From Bin87 sp965204395 (lineage in GTDB: Bacteria; Chloroflexota; Dehalococcoidia; Lucifugimonadales; UBA3495): a DNA stretch of 64,000 nucleotides. The position numbers were made by a program, and so were the translations under genes. Under the pieces are notes generated by a model. The model did no database searches. It had not been told where the DNA came from and saw nothing but the letters and a program-made list of their open reading frames with translations. Shown piece by piece: positions 10,080-18,774 of the stretch. Location of the stretch: contig OZ241987.1 of NCBI GenBank assembly GCA_965204395.1, forward strand, positions 248,001-312,000, given 5' to 3'. How positions within the stretch are numbered: the first letter of the stretch is position 1; each line of letters starts with the position of its first letter.

Positions 10080-10747
10080 ATTCTGTTGTCTCCTGTGGCG
10101 GAGAAATCTTCCGCCCGTTCAACCAATCCCAAGAATAAATTGTTGAAACTGGCCGGTACTTCCTCGGCGCGTTCCGGCAGGAACTGCACGCCGATTACCC
10201 AACTGTGTTCTTTGCTTTCCAATCCTTCGATTATGCCGTCGTCCAGTTGATACGCGATGGACATCAACCGTTCCGCCCGCTGTGGTTCCCGTAGCCCCAT
10301 GCGACAGTTCCAGGCCGCCGAGTTTACCCGAAACATGCCGGCGCTCCCGATGATGGCCGCCATCTTGGACCCGGGCGAAAGATAAATCTGTCGCCTCCCT
10401 TGCCTGTCGGTAGTTGGTGAATCCCCACCCGTGAAACGCGCAAGTTCATCGTTCCCCGGAGCCTCCCCACCGAAGGCGGCGTTCAGCAGGTACATGCCTT
10501 TGCCCGTCAACAGGATGGGCATATCGGACGCCAACGCCGCGTGTAATAACGGCGCGGCGCCAGCGTTGGCACTATCACAATCGAAACCCGCGTCAGGAAC
10601 CAGCAACCCGCCTGCTCCCTCGAGCCCCTCCACCCCTGCCGATGGGCTAATTACGTTCGCATGTCCGCCCGCCTGTTCAACCGCGCGGATACCTGGATCT
10701 GGATGGCGGCCGTTGCGGTGCGCGGCCAGGATGGCGATGGTGGGCAA
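10076..10747 (-). CDS. Degenerate class I glutamine amidotransferase / peptidase C26-like protein
   Basis: The 223-residue protein keeps the Rossmann-like scaffold of gamma-glutamyl hydrolases and PuuD-type enzymes, including the VNS element and the final VQF-x-PE. The nucleophile elbow normally read as G-x-C-x-G is TGKGM, with Gly82 in place of Cys. The catalytic His of VQ-x-HPE is Leu190, while Glu192 remains. It therefore cannot use the usual chemistry and looks like a pseudoenzyme, perhaps a ligand sensor. Its stop overlaps the gyrA start (ATGA), so the two are probably cotranscribed and translationally coupled. Confidence 0.7.
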   Translation of the reverse strand: MPTIAILAAHRNGRHPDPGIRAVEQAGGHANVISPSAGVEGLEGAGGLLVPDAGFDCDSANAGAAPLLHAALASDMPILLTGKGMYLLNAAFGGEAPGNDELARFTGGDSPTTDRQGRRQIYLSPGSKMAAIIGSAGMFRVNSAAWNCRMGLREPQRAERLMSIAYQLDDGIIEGLESKEHSWVIGVQFLPERAEEVPASFNNLFLGLVERAEDFSATGDNRI

Positions 10748-10778
10748 GAGAAATTCTAATACTTATGGATGCCCTTTT

Positions 10779-10784
10779 ATTATA
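10779..10784 (-). promoter_or_regulatory. Promoter -10 for the amidotransferase-like gene and gyrA
   Basis: The minus strand reads TTTTTGTATAATAAAA, a perfect TATAAT about 31 nt before the ATG at 10747, giving a short leader. The surrounding AT-rich patch stands out in a GC-rich region. No convincing -35 was found. It would drive gyrA through the coupled upstream gene. Confidence 0.5.
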
Positions 10785-10835
10785 CAAAAATTTGCTGCAT
10801 CCTGCCCGTCACGCGCCTGCCGCTTTTCGCCAAAC

Positions 10836-11213
10836 TCATTCCGAACCCCCGGGTTCGTATGCCAATCCCAACTCGATCGCGACGTTGAGCAACCGACGAT
10901 CAACCGTCCACAACTCGGTGGCGACGCTGAGAGCTGTCGACACTAAAAGGTGAACATCGATAAATCCGATACCTCGTCCCATAATCTGGTGCTGTTCTAT
11001 GAGGTAGATGGCATCGGAATGGCTGGCTATGGGCGCCGTGGGCAGCCGATTCAGCACACGCATGGTGTCAGTTCGCCTGGTGATATGCCCGCACGCCAAC
11101 TCTCCTATCACCATCGGGTGGATCAACACTTGCTCATTACGCAGCAACTCAACCAGGTGAGGATCTGGGGAACGCCAGTGGTCCACCCACACCGACGTGT
11201 CCACTAGGATCAT
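10836..11213 (-). CDS. vapC: PIN-domain toxin VapC
   Basis: The 125-residue protein starts MILVDTSVWVDHW, the PIN-domain opening with the first metal-binding Asp (D5). Other acidic residues of the ribonuclease site are E38 (VIGELACG), D86 (IGFIDVHLL) and D105 (WTVDRRL), so the active site appears intact. VapC toxins cleave tRNA or rRNA and are held inactive by VapB. The gene overlaps the upstream antitoxin by 4 bp, the normal order for this module. The RNA target is unknown. Confidence 0.9.
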   Translation of the reverse strand: MILVDTSVWVDHWRSPDPHLVELLRNEQVLIHPMVIGELACGHITRRTDTMRVLNRLPTAPIASHSDAIYLIEQHQIMGRGIGFIDVHLLVSTALSVATELWTVDRRLLNVAIELGLAYEPGGSE

Positions 11214-11407
11214 GCTGGTTTGCTTCTTCGGCGCGGTATATCCTCAAGGTCGGGCATCGTTCCGCCCATTCTGGCTAATCTTCTGGCGGCCTCACGTTCG
11301 ACTAACGCCTTGAGGGCTGCGTTCACCAATTTGGTAGTGCCTTCGATACCGGTGAGCCATTTGGCGTCTTCCAACAACTCATCGTCCAGATTGACCGTCG
11401 TTCGCAT
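11210..11407 (-). CDS. vapB: VapB-type antitoxin
   Basis: This 65-residue protein starts MRTTVNLDDELLEDAKWLTG, a ribbon-helix-helix DNA-binding domain. A long helix (ALKALVEREAARRLARM) and a flexible Pro/Arg-rich tail follow, the tail probably wrapping the toxin. It is the first gene of the VapBC operon and overlaps the toxin gene by 4 bp. VapB with VapC normally represses its own promoter; a candidate operator lies just upstream. Confidence 0.88.
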   Translation of the reverse strand: MRTTVNLDDELLEDAKWLTGIEGTTKLVNAALKALVEREAARRLARMGGTMPDLEDIPRRRSKPA

Positions 11408-11430
11408 ACGACCTCCCGCCCTGATGGCAC

Positions 11431-11462
11431 CCTCATCAGTTGAGGATACGCGTCATATTATA
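11431..11462 (-). promoter_or_regulatory. vapBC promoter and candidate operator
   Basis: On the minus strand TATAAT lies at 11462-11457, about 50 nt before the vapB start. Between it and the gene is the inverted repeat CCTCA-N5-TGAGG (11431-11445), a reasonable binding site for a dimeric ribbon-helix-helix repressor. Autoregulation is inferred from the family; the operator has not been tested. Confidence 0.4.
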
Positions 11463-11476
11463 CACCAATTGATGCG

Positions 11477-12808
11477 TTATAGTGATGCGCCCGAGCTCCA
11501 ATCCTCCAACACCAGCCGCGCTACCTTTCGTCCCATCCGCACCGAGTAATTCGTCCCTCGGTCCTCCGGATAAATTTGCGTCGTGTTCGCCAGGTACAGC
11601 GACTTCAACGGCGTCCGATGATCCGGAATCCGTTCCCCGTAGTTGGTCCCAATGATCGGCTGCGCGCCGTCCACCCGGTGGTGGTGGTATTCCAGGATCC
11701 ACTCTCGCGCAAAGTCGGCGTTCAATTTCCGAAGGTGTGGCACGAACTCCTCCAGCAATTCCTCCGGTTCCTTGCGATACAACTCGCTGCTCCGGTCCGG
11801 ATAATTGGTCAGGTACACGATGTGGTTGCCACCATATAGGTTCCTGTCGATCATGTTCGTGTGTTCGATCACTCCCACGAACGGCAGCGACCGATCCGCC
11901 ACATTGAGCCAGTATTTCGAAGTTAGCGGCCGGTCCAACACGAGGATCATCAGCACCGCCGAAAGGTACTGCGCCGACTCAAGAATCTCCCGGTAATCAT
12001 CCGGCAGCTCCGGCGCCAACCGCGTGAACACGTAAGACGGAGTGGTCGCGATCACCGCGTCGTACTCGTGATCCCGCTCCTCTCCTCCGTGCGGCGCGGC
12101 GGCAAAACCCACCGCCTTGCCATCCTCCACATTGATGCGCCGCACACCCACTCCAATGTGCACCTTCCCGCCCTGCTCTTCCACGCGTTCGCCGCATACG
12201 TCAAACACTGCGCCGAAGCTGCACATCGGATACCCCAACCGCTCCTTCTGCATCCGTTTGCGAGACGCCACCCGCAGGTAGATCTTCCCCCACAACCAGG
12301 TCATGCTCACCTTGTCGTAGTGGTCGCCAAACTTGCCCCGTAACATCGGTTCCCAGATCACCCGGTAAGCGGCGTCGCCCATGTGCTTTCGCGTCCATTC
12401 CGCCGCCGTTACCCCTTCATATTTCCGCCAGTTCCCGGTCTTTTGTAGCAAAAACGTCCACAGCCCCAAACGGATTCTCTGCGCAAACGGCAGCGGCGAA
12501 AACTTCAGTAGGTCCATCGGCGTCGCGAAATCCCAGATTCGCCCTCCATGGAACAGCCCGACTTTGGACTCCAGCCACTCCATCGAATCACCCAGGCCCA
12601 ACTCGTTGATCAACTCCACCATATCGGTGTCGCTCACGAAAAGGTGGTGATAGCCCCGCTCCAACTGCCCGCCACCAACCTCGAAAGTGGACGCCTGCCC
12701 GCCCAGAAACGGCGCCGCCTCGAAGACCTCCGCGAAATGGCCCCGCTTGGTCAACTCATAGGCCGCCGCCAATCCCGCCGCGCCACCGCCGATGATCCCT
12801 ACCCGCAT
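11477..12808 (-). CDS. FAD-dependent oxidoreductase (protoporphyrinogen-oxidase / amine-oxidase-like)
   Basis: The 443-residue protein begins MRVGIIGGGAAGLAAAYEL, an N-terminal dinucleotide-binding motif, followed by a GGQAST segment and a C-terminal FAD-contact region (YLANTTQIYPEDRGTNYSVRMG). This matches the NAD(P)/FAD-dependent oxidoreductase group that includes HemY and phytoene-desaturase relatives, often linked with polysaccharide or lipid genes. The start follows the stop of the membrane-protein gene by only 3 nt, so they form an operon. The substrate is unknown; a membrane lipid or sugar-lipid is plausible from the neighbour. Confidence 0.8.
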   Translation of the reverse strand: MRVGIIGGGAAGLAAAYELTKRGHFAEVFEAAPFLGGQASTFEVGGGQLERGYHHLFVSDTDMVELINELGLGDSMEWLESKVGLFHGGRIWDFATPMDLLKFSPLPFAQRIRLGLWTFLLQKTGNWRKYEGVTAAEWTRKHMGDAAYRVIWEPMLRGKFGDHYDKVSMTWLWGKIYLRVASRKRMQKERLGYPMCSFGAVFDVCGERVEEQGGKVHIGVGVRRINVEDGKAVGFAAAPHGGEERDHEYDAVIATTPSYVFTRLAPELPDDYREILESAQYLSAVLMILVLDRPLTSKYWLNVADRSLPFVGVIEHTNMIDRNLYGGNHIVYLTNYPDRSSELYRKEPEELLEEFVPHLRKLNADFAREWILEYHHHRVDGAQPIIGTNYGERIPDHRTPLKSLYLANTTQIYPEDRGTNYSVRMGRKVARLVLEDWSSGASL

Positions 12809-12811
12809 CGC

Positions 12812-13999
12812 CTAGTCATCCTCCGCGGCGCGCACACCCGGATCCATCCCGCGGTCCACCCCGTCACTCCCTCGGCCCATTTCGTCATTCCCGCGAAAGC
12901 GGGAATCCATTGTACTGTGCCCATCAATCGAGTTCGGTTCCTCTACATCTTCCCGCCCTTCCGGCAACGACGCCAAACCGCGCAGCGACACGTTGTGCCA
13001 CAGGAGCAGCACGATGCCCGCCACGTTCACCGGCAGCCAAAGGGCCAGCAAGTGCACCGCCACTGAATATGACGCCGCCGCCGCCGCTCCCATCCCGAGC
13101 CCCACCAGCGTCTGCTGCGCCACCACCTCGAAAGCCCCAATACCGCCGATCGATGCCGGAATCGCCGTGATCAGGTTGGAAGTTACTGTTACCAGCACAA
13201 CCGCCAGCGCCAGGAACCAGAACGACGTGAAATGCGCATCCAGGTTGAACGAGTACGCCACAATCAGGTACACGCCCGCCTCTGCCAACCACACCGGAAG
13301 CGAACTGACGAACAGCACCGCGTGCTTTCCCGGCGAATTCAGTGCTGCTAGACCCTCGGCAAACCCGACGATGATGTCAGCCGCCATCCCCCGGAACCGC
13401 TCCGGCAGAAACCCAGTTAGGCTGATAAACCAGTTCAGTGTCCGCCGGCTGCACGCCAGCAGGGTGAGAATGACCAATGCCGCCGCAAAGCTCGCCATCA
13501 CGCAAACCATCAGCACGATCGCCGTCGACTGGTACGCCCGGCTCGCCTCGCTAAATAACCCCGCGGCCAGCAGAATCGGAGCCGCCACCGCACCCAGCGC
13601 CAGCAGCGTCAACCCGTCGTACAGGCGCTCAATGCTCAGCGTCGCCACCGACTGCGGCACGGTGACCTCCTCCTCCCGCCGCGCCAGGTAAACGGCCCTC
13701 ACCACCTCCCCCAGCCGCGCGGGAAGCACGTTGTTCGCCAAGTACCCAATGATGATTACCGGATATAACCTCATGGCCGAAATGCGGGCGATCGGGGACA
13801 GCAGGTACCGCCACCGCAGCGCCCTGAACCATTGTCCGATGAAATACAGCACGATGGCCGGCGCCAGGTACAAGTAGTTCGCGGTCTTAAGCGCATGCCA
13901 CAACTCGTCCCGGTCCACCAGCAACATCAATAAGGCCAGCGTCACCACGCTGACCACCACGCCGCCCCAGAACCGCCAGTTGCCTAGAAAATAGGCCAT
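12812..13999 (-). CDS. Lysylphosphatidylglycerol-synthase-type membrane protein (UPF0104 / AglD family)
   Basis: The 395-residue protein has about eight hydrophobic segments beginning LLMLLVDRDELWHALKTANY, and a family-typical YLANNVLPARLGEVVRAVYL motif. Members are putative flippases or lipid-transfer membrane proteins that lack the aminoacyl-transfer domain. The last 35 or so residues (after VEEP) do not look membrane-related. They include MDSRFRGND, which is the translation of a common dispersed palindrome inserted at 12884-12911, so the C-terminus is probably an extension by a repeat. It is the first gene of a two-gene operon with the FAD oxidoreductase. Confidence 0.8.
   Translation of the reverse strand: MAYFLGNWRFWGGVVVSVVTLALLMLLVDRDELWHALKTANYLYLAPAIVLYFIGQWFRALRWRYLLSPIARISAMRLYPVIIIGYLANNVLPARLGEVVRAVYLARREEEVTVPQSVATLSIERLYDGLTLLALGAVAAPILLAAGLFSEASRAYQSTAIVLMVCVMASFAAALVILTLLACSRRTLNWFISLTGFLPERFRGMAADIIVGFAEGLAALNSPGKHAVLFVSSLPVWLAEAGVYLIVAYSFNLDAHFTSFWFLALAVVLVTVTSNLITAIPASIGGIGAFEVVAQQTLVGLGMGAAAAASYSVAVHLLALWLPVNVAGIVLLLWHNVSLRGLASLPEGREDVEEPNSIDGHSTMDSRFRGNDEMGRGSDGVDRGMDPGVRAAEDD
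12884..12911. repeat. Dispersed palindromic repeat within the 3' end of a CDS
   Basis: The sequence GTCATTCCCGCGAAAGCGGG followed by AATCCATT contains the inverted repeat ATTCCCGC / GCGGGAAT. This matches a small palindromic element common between genes in many bacteria, often seen in translated form as FRGND or IPAKAGI. Here it is read through by the membrane-protein gene. No target duplication was noticed. Confidence 0.6.
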
Positions 14000-14079
14000 A
14001 CCGCTATCAGCGGCGCCCCCTTGTGCCCATACGTCGTGTCCTCAACACGCCATTGCATGCGGCCCTGTGCGCGGCGGCA

Positions 14080-14622
14080 TCACACCCCATCGCCGTTCCC
14101 AATCGCGCCGGCGTCGTGCGTATTCGAAAATCCCACCGCCGAGGAATCCCCAACCTCCAGAGTCTGCCGGCCCGTCAACGTCCGGATTCGCCAGACATTT
14201 TCTTCCCCTATAACGAAGGGGCGCGGCGGTTCCTCTAGCGCGCGCTCCAGATGCGGCAACACATTGCCTACGACCGCTATGATCTCCTCTATCTCCGGCG
14301 GGCTCATCTCGTTGTCGTAGAAATTCCGATGCCCGTTGTCGGCCGCGATATAGGCACTGGCTACCGCTATTTCCTCGTATTCTGCATCTAGTTGCCTCGC
14401 GATGTGCCCCACCGTGCGGTGGCTGCCCAAGTTCAGCCAGCCCCGTTGCTGCCCGTGCGCCTTCATCATCTGCGCCAACGCGCCCCAAACCTTCTCGGTG
14501 GCTTGCAGACGGTCTCCCGCATCCAGTTCCTCACGCGCTTGTCGGATCAACCGTCGGCTGATCCGCACCCGGTCATCCACCGATGCTTCACCCGGCTCCG
14601 GTAACGTCGTCGCCGTCGTCAT
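14080..14622 (-). CDS. PaREP1/HEPN-like helical protein
   Basis: The 180-residue protein has an N-terminal all-helical region: SRRLIRQAREELDAGD, then QATEKVWGALAQMMKA, then a GW-x-LGSHRTVGHIA segment. This is the pattern of PaREP1-like proteins, a HEPN-superfamily branch best known in archaea and seen in Chloroflexota. HEPN proteins are often RNA-binding or RNase components of toxin systems. The canonical R-x4-6-H motif is not clear here, so catalysis is uncertain. The last 50 residues look disordered. It starts 24 nt downstream of the Agl23-like gene, suggesting cotranscription. Confidence 0.6.
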   Translation of the reverse strand: MTTATTLPEPGEASVDDRVRISRRLIRQAREELDAGDRLQATEKVWGALAQMMKAHGQQRGWLNLGSHRTVGHIARQLDAEYEEIAVASAYIAADNGHRNFYDNEMSPPEIEEIIAVVGNVLPHLERALEEPPRPFVIGEENVWRIRTLTGRQTLEVGDSSAVGFSNTHDAGAIGNGDGV

Positions 14623-14646
14623 GCGCTATCCCAATCCCCCGGTTTT

Positions 14647-17244
14647 CTAGTTCCGCGTGTACTGGTAATACTCTGCCGAATACCAGTCGCTCTCCTGTCG
14701 TCGCGCCACCATGTATTCGATCGCCTGCTGCCACTTCTCAGGATTCGTCGCCATGTCTCGGAAGAAATCGACGTCGGCCGCCAGTTGCTCCCAAAGCGCG
14801 GTATCCTCCCGATCCTCTCCCGGCCGGCGGTACGTTTCAGGATACCATAGCAGGTTCCGCATCGGCCCTTCCCGACCGTAGGCCGGAGCGTCCTCCTCTC
14901 TGACCGCATGCGCCACCTCAGCCATGTACACCCTCGGCGCAGTATCCTCGCCCACTTTGCGACACTCTTCAGATCCGGACTCAACGTTCGCCGCGCACAG
15001 GTGGTCGAACCACAGCGTTCCCGCCTCCGTGTCGTTCCGCACGTACCATTGGAACGGATACCACATGTCGTAGTCCACCTTGACCGATGCGTGCTCGTTC
15101 CAGCTGAGCGCACCCTCCCGCAACGCCGTGTGCGACTCCACCAAATCCGCCGACCCCTGCGCGTACGCCAGAATCTCCACGCTCGAATCATCATAAGTGT
15201 ACGCCGCCCGGAACGCCGTCGCAGTCCCGAAAACCAGCAGCAACCCCGCTACCCCCAGCGCCATAATTTTCCCGCCACCGGGCTGCACCCGCGTCAGCCA
15301 CGCCAACGCCACAGCCACCGGCAGCAGGATCAGCCCAGCCATCCAGGTCGGCAGATTCGCCGCGTCGCCACGCGCCGCCAGCCAACCGACCCAAACCGCT
15401 ACCAATAGCCACGCCGGCGCCAGACCCAACAGCGCAGCCAAACGCCACCGCTCCCGAATTTCCTCCGGCCACCGGACCCAGTCAAACAGGTGCCCTAACA
15501 GCATGCCGCCCGCCAGCGCTAGCGGCACGGTAATGTTCACCAACAACCACGGCATCTTTTCCGCCGCCGCCGTATACATCACCAACGTCGCAATCACCCA
15601 CGCCGCCAATACGATGCCAAACGCTCTATCGGCAGACCGTCGCCTGATCAGCCATATCACCGCCGCCAGCCCGAAAACCAGCGCCAGCGACTCGTACACC
15701 GTCACTCCCACTCCGTAGTAGTACCAGGGCTGGTTCCCGCGCGCCACCTCCTGTTGCGCCAACCAGTAGCCCAGGCTCTGCCACGCTCCGGTAAAGACAC
15801 CCGGCCAGTTTGTGAAAAACGTCGTGTACAGGGTCGCCCAAATCCCATAGAAAATACCCGCGCACAGCAGCCACGCCCCCCCACCCCAGGCGACCCCCAC
15901 CGTGGCGCCGATCACCAACAGCGCCAACAGGGTCAAAACCGGGACCACGTAGTTGACGGCGACCCTTCCCTCGGCCAGGTCCGCCACTGGTACCACTCCC
16001 GGCAGCAACTCGCTCGCCATTCCCAGCCCACTCCCAAACGCCGACAGCCACAGCCACGTCAACACCGCCGCCGGCCCCAGCAGCAACGTGATCCGTCGCC
16101 ACCCATGTATCGCCGTCGGCGCGACGAACGCCATGGCCGCTCCCATCATCATCAAACCGGCGCCTACCGTACAGTCCAGGTAACGCGCCGTCATACCGAG
16201 GTCGGGCAGCATCCCCTGTACCGGGCCGACTACCACCACCGCCACCGCAGCCACCGCGCACGCAGCCGCCACCGCAATCGCGCCGATGTCCAGCACGCTC
16301 CTCACTCGCCACAGGAACCACCCGACGGCAATCAGCGCGCCCAACAACAAGAGCAACCCCACGGCATGCATCCAAACGGGAGCGTCCCAAACCGGCAGCG
16401 ACAAAAATGGTGCCTCCCAAACCGGCGCCCCGGTATCCCCGGTGGAACCCGTGTCTTCCGCCGCCAGGGTCAGACCCAGCGGTTTCTGTACCACCGCAAT
16501 CGCCGCCGCGGCCTGAGGAAGCGTCAACGTCGCCAACAGTACGAAGAAACCAGCCGGGCCTTGCACGTCGCTCAGCGAAATCCGTCGACGTGCTACGTCC
16601 CAAAGCCGCCTCCAACCCAGACCCAACGCGGCAATCCCCATGAACAGGATCACAAAGTAGGCAGTCTCTTTGGACGCTAACATCAACGCCGTTACCGCCG
16701 CGGCTCCGAACAGATATCTCCGTCGACTGCCCTCGGCGTACCGCCAGAGGAAAATCAGCAGCAGCACCGCCCATACCACCATCAAGATGTCGTTCCGTCC
16801 GAACCTGCTGAAGTACAGCAGCGACGGCGAAAATGTGAGGATCACCGCCGCGCAGATCGCCCCGCTATCGCCTATCTGCCGCCTCAGAAAATACGGCAGC
16901 GCCACCAGCGCCACGCCGAACAGCGCGTATGGCAGTCGCGCCACAAAGTCCGTGTCGCCAAAGATTCGCAGGAACACGGCCACCATCTCGATCTGCAGCG
17001 GCCCGTGCATCCATGGCGAATGTAGAAACTCCACGCCCCTCGCCAGCTTCCACGCGTAGTGCAGGTGAATCGCCTCGTCATAGTGCATCACCCGCCCATC
17101 CAGCTCCCACAGCCGCAGCGCAGCCGCGACCGCCGCGATCAGCACGAACCCCCACTCCAGCCGGCCCATCCGCGGCCGACTCCACCCGGCCGACGCCAGC
17201 GCCGTTCCAATCCGGGACCACACAGATTCCAGCGCGTTTATCAT
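14647..17244 (-). CDS. Agl23-like membrane glycosyltransferase (TIGR03663 family)
   Basis: The 865-residue protein has a dozen or more membrane helices and a GT-C-type first loop, with DGRVMHYDEAIHLHY carrying the acidic DE pair that usually holds the metal or donor. An FGRNDILMVVWAVLL segment follows. It matches the 'flippase activity-associated' TIGR03663/Agl23 family found in archaea and Chloroflexota, thought to move sugars from polyprenyl-phosphate donors onto extracytoplasmic acceptors. The C-terminal 180 residues are soluble and probably extracytoplasmic. Acceptor and sugar are unknown. Confidence 0.8.
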   Translation of the reverse strand: MINALESVWSRIGTALASAGWSRPRMGRLEWGFVLIAAVAAALRLWELDGRVMHYDEAIHLHYAWKLARGVEFLHSPWMHGPLQIEMVAVFLRIFGDTDFVARLPYALFGVALVALPYFLRRQIGDSGAICAAVILTFSPSLLYFSRFGRNDILMVVWAVLLLIFLWRYAEGSRRRYLFGAAAVTALMLASKETAYFVILFMGIAALGLGWRRLWDVARRRISLSDVQGPAGFFVLLATLTLPQAAAAIAVVQKPLGLTLAAEDTGSTGDTGAPVWEAPFLSLPVWDAPVWMHAVGLLLLLGALIAVGWFLWRVRSVLDIGAIAVAAACAVAAVAVVVVGPVQGMLPDLGMTARYLDCTVGAGLMMMGAAMAFVAPTAIHGWRRITLLLGPAAVLTWLWLSAFGSGLGMASELLPGVVPVADLAEGRVAVNYVVPVLTLLALLVIGATVGVAWGGGAWLLCAGIFYGIWATLYTTFFTNWPGVFTGAWQSLGYWLAQQEVARGNQPWYYYGVGVTVYESLALVFGLAAVIWLIRRRSADRAFGIVLAAWVIATLVMYTAAAEKMPWLLVNITVPLALAGGMLLGHLFDWVRWPEEIRERWRLAALLGLAPAWLLVAVWVGWLAARGDAANLPTWMAGLILLPVAVALAWLTRVQPGGGKIMALGVAGLLLVFGTATAFRAAYTYDDSSVEILAYAQGSADLVESHTALREGALSWNEHASVKVDYDMWYPFQWYVRNDTEAGTLWFDHLCAANVESGSEECRKVGEDTAPRVYMAEVAHAVREEDAPAYGREGPMRNLLWYPETYRRPGEDREDTALWEQLAADVDFFRDMATNPEKWQQAIEYMVARRQESDWYSAEYYQYTRN

Positions 17245-17394
17245 CCCACTGGGTACGGCGTCGGTTCAGCCCTCGGATTCGTCGAGCAACGGGGCATACG
17301 ATTACCGGGATGTGCCGAACTTTCTGCGACGCACTGGCATTGGAAACCCGTTACCCCACCGTCTCTACGTCTTCCCAGGTTGCCGTTCGACACC

Positions 17395-17946
17395 CTAACC
17401 GGCGTCGGAGCTATCGCCATTGGGACCAACAGGATCTCCCGTCATGCGCTGCAGGTTCCGCCGGCTTGCTCGGGTTGATGGATGCTCCACTCCCAGCACC
17501 GCTTTTCGCTCTCCCAGGTTCCGCCGGTGCAGTCCTTCGGCCTCTCGGATGCTTCCGCCCGAATTCAGCGCATTCGCCAGGCTCCCCCGGCTTCGCATTG
17601 TGTCCGGGTGCTGGGCTCCCAACGTTGCCCGGCGCGCCTCGTACAAACTCCGAAACATCTCGATGGCTCGCTCTGTGTGGCCCGCCGCGTAGTGACAATT
17701 CGCCAGGCTGCTGCGGTAGCGAAGCGTCTCTGCATGGTCTGGGCCATTGACCTCCGCGCTTCTCTCCACCGTGTTTGCAAACCAGCCAATGGCTTCGTCA
17801 AACCGTCGCGCGGCACGGTATGCGTGCGCCAGCCGGTGCTGCGCAACCATCAGCAAAACACCGCTGTCCGAATCAATCGAACGCGCCGCCTCCAGACCGG
17901 CCAACGCTCTCTGGATCCTCGATTCTATCGACGGTGTCGTGCTCAT
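17395..17946 (-). CDS. Tetratricopeptide-repeat protein (kinesin-light-chain-like repeats)
   Basis: The 183-residue protein has three consecutive 42-residue repeats with the pattern HPDTMRSRGSLANALNSGG...EAEGLHRRNLGERKAVLG, typical of TPR_10/TPR_12 units. There is no signal peptide. Such repeats mediate protein contacts and are common at the C-terminus of NB-ARC regulators; here they stand alone, so this may be a free adaptor or a remnant of a larger gene. No partner is obvious; the AlaX gene ends about 40 bp upstream on the same strand. Confidence 0.75.
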   Translation of the reverse strand: MSTTPSIESRIQRALAGLEAARSIDSDSGVLLMVAQHRLAHAYRAARRFDEAIGWFANTVERSAEVNGPDHAETLRYRSSLANCHYAAGHTERAIEMFRSLYEARRATLGAQHPDTMRSRGSLANALNSGGSIREAEGLHRRNLGERKAVLGVEHPSTRASRRNLQRMTGDPVGPNGDSSDAG

Positions 17947-17988
17947 GACCTATCACGTACCAGTGCGCTCGCGCAGACCGTTACGAAG

Positions 17989-18717
17989 CTACCCGGCGTC
18001 AGCCAACGCAATCCGAAGCCGCTTGTTGATGCGCCCTTTGCTCTCGTGTCCTACCACGTTGATGCGGCCAACCTCTCGCGTGTTGTGCACGTGCGTGCCG
18101 CCGTCCGCCTGCAAATCGAGACCCACAATGTCTATCGTCCGCACCTCGGTGATCGACGCCGGCAGGAGGTTGATCTTCGTCCGAATCAGGTCTGGATGCG
18201 CGTCCGCCTCGTACCGCCCCATGAAACCGACCCCGATGTCCCGCCCTTCCTCAACCTCGGCGTTGATGCGGGCCGCCACCTCCTCCGCAAATTCCGCCGA
18301 CATATTCTCCAACTCGAAGTCCATCCGCGCCGCCCCGGGCCGCATGTCGCCACCCGTCACCAGCGCGCCGTAATCCCGCCACACCACGCCGCATAGAATG
18401 TGCAACGCCGTGTGCGTCCGCATCAACAGGTACCGCCGGTCCCAGTCAATCGCGCCATGCAGCGCGGCGCCCACCGCTGGCTTGGCCTCGCCGTCGATAG
18501 AGTGCACGATTGCTCCCCCGGCGCGCGCCACTTTCGTCACGCCGTACTCGGTCCCGGACGCGGCATCGGTCAGCGTCCCGACGTCGCACGGCTGCCCGCC
18601 GCCCCCGATATAGAAGGCGCTCCGGTCCAAAACCACGCCGCCGTCTTCGGTAATCTCGGTGACCACCGCGTCGAACTCCGACACGTAAGCATCATTCAAA
18701 AATAGCAATTCGGTCAT
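17989..18717 (-). CDS. Alanyl-tRNA editing protein AlaX
   Basis: The 242-residue protein matches the freestanding editing domain of alanyl-tRNA synthetase. It hydrolyses mis-charged Ser- or Gly-tRNA-Ala. The zinc motif HTALH is at residues 102-106 and the second motif DGGTHV at 205-210; Asp replaces the usual Cys, as in many AlaX-M proteins. The N-terminal GGGGQPCD (38-45) is also diagnostic. Length fits the AlaX-M class with an N-terminal extension. It acts in the cytoplasm and is preceded by its own likely promoter. Confidence 0.9.
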   Translation of the reverse strand: MTELLFLNDAYVSEFDAVVTEITEDGGVVLDRSAFYIGGGGQPCDVGTLTDAASGTEYGVTKVARAGGAIVHSIDGEAKPAVGAALHGAIDWDRRYLLMRTHTALHILCGVVWRDYGALVTGGDMRPGAARMDFELENMSAEFAEEVAARINAEVEEGRDIGVGFMGRYEADAHPDLIRTKINLLPASITEVRTIDIVGLDLQADGGTHVHNTREVGRINVVGHESKGRINKRLRIALADAG

Positions 18718-18765
18718 GTCTGATTCTCCGCTTCACGCCCAGACGTTCCTGATCTCGGCCCCGGC

Positions 18766-18774
18766 ATTATATCA
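18766..18774 (-). promoter_or_regulatory. Extended -10 promoter for alaX
   Basis: The minus strand reads TTGATATAATGCC: a perfect TATAAT (18771-18766) preceded by TGA, i.e. an extended -10. It lies about 50 nt before the ATG at 18717. No strong -35 is evident. Confidence 0.5.
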
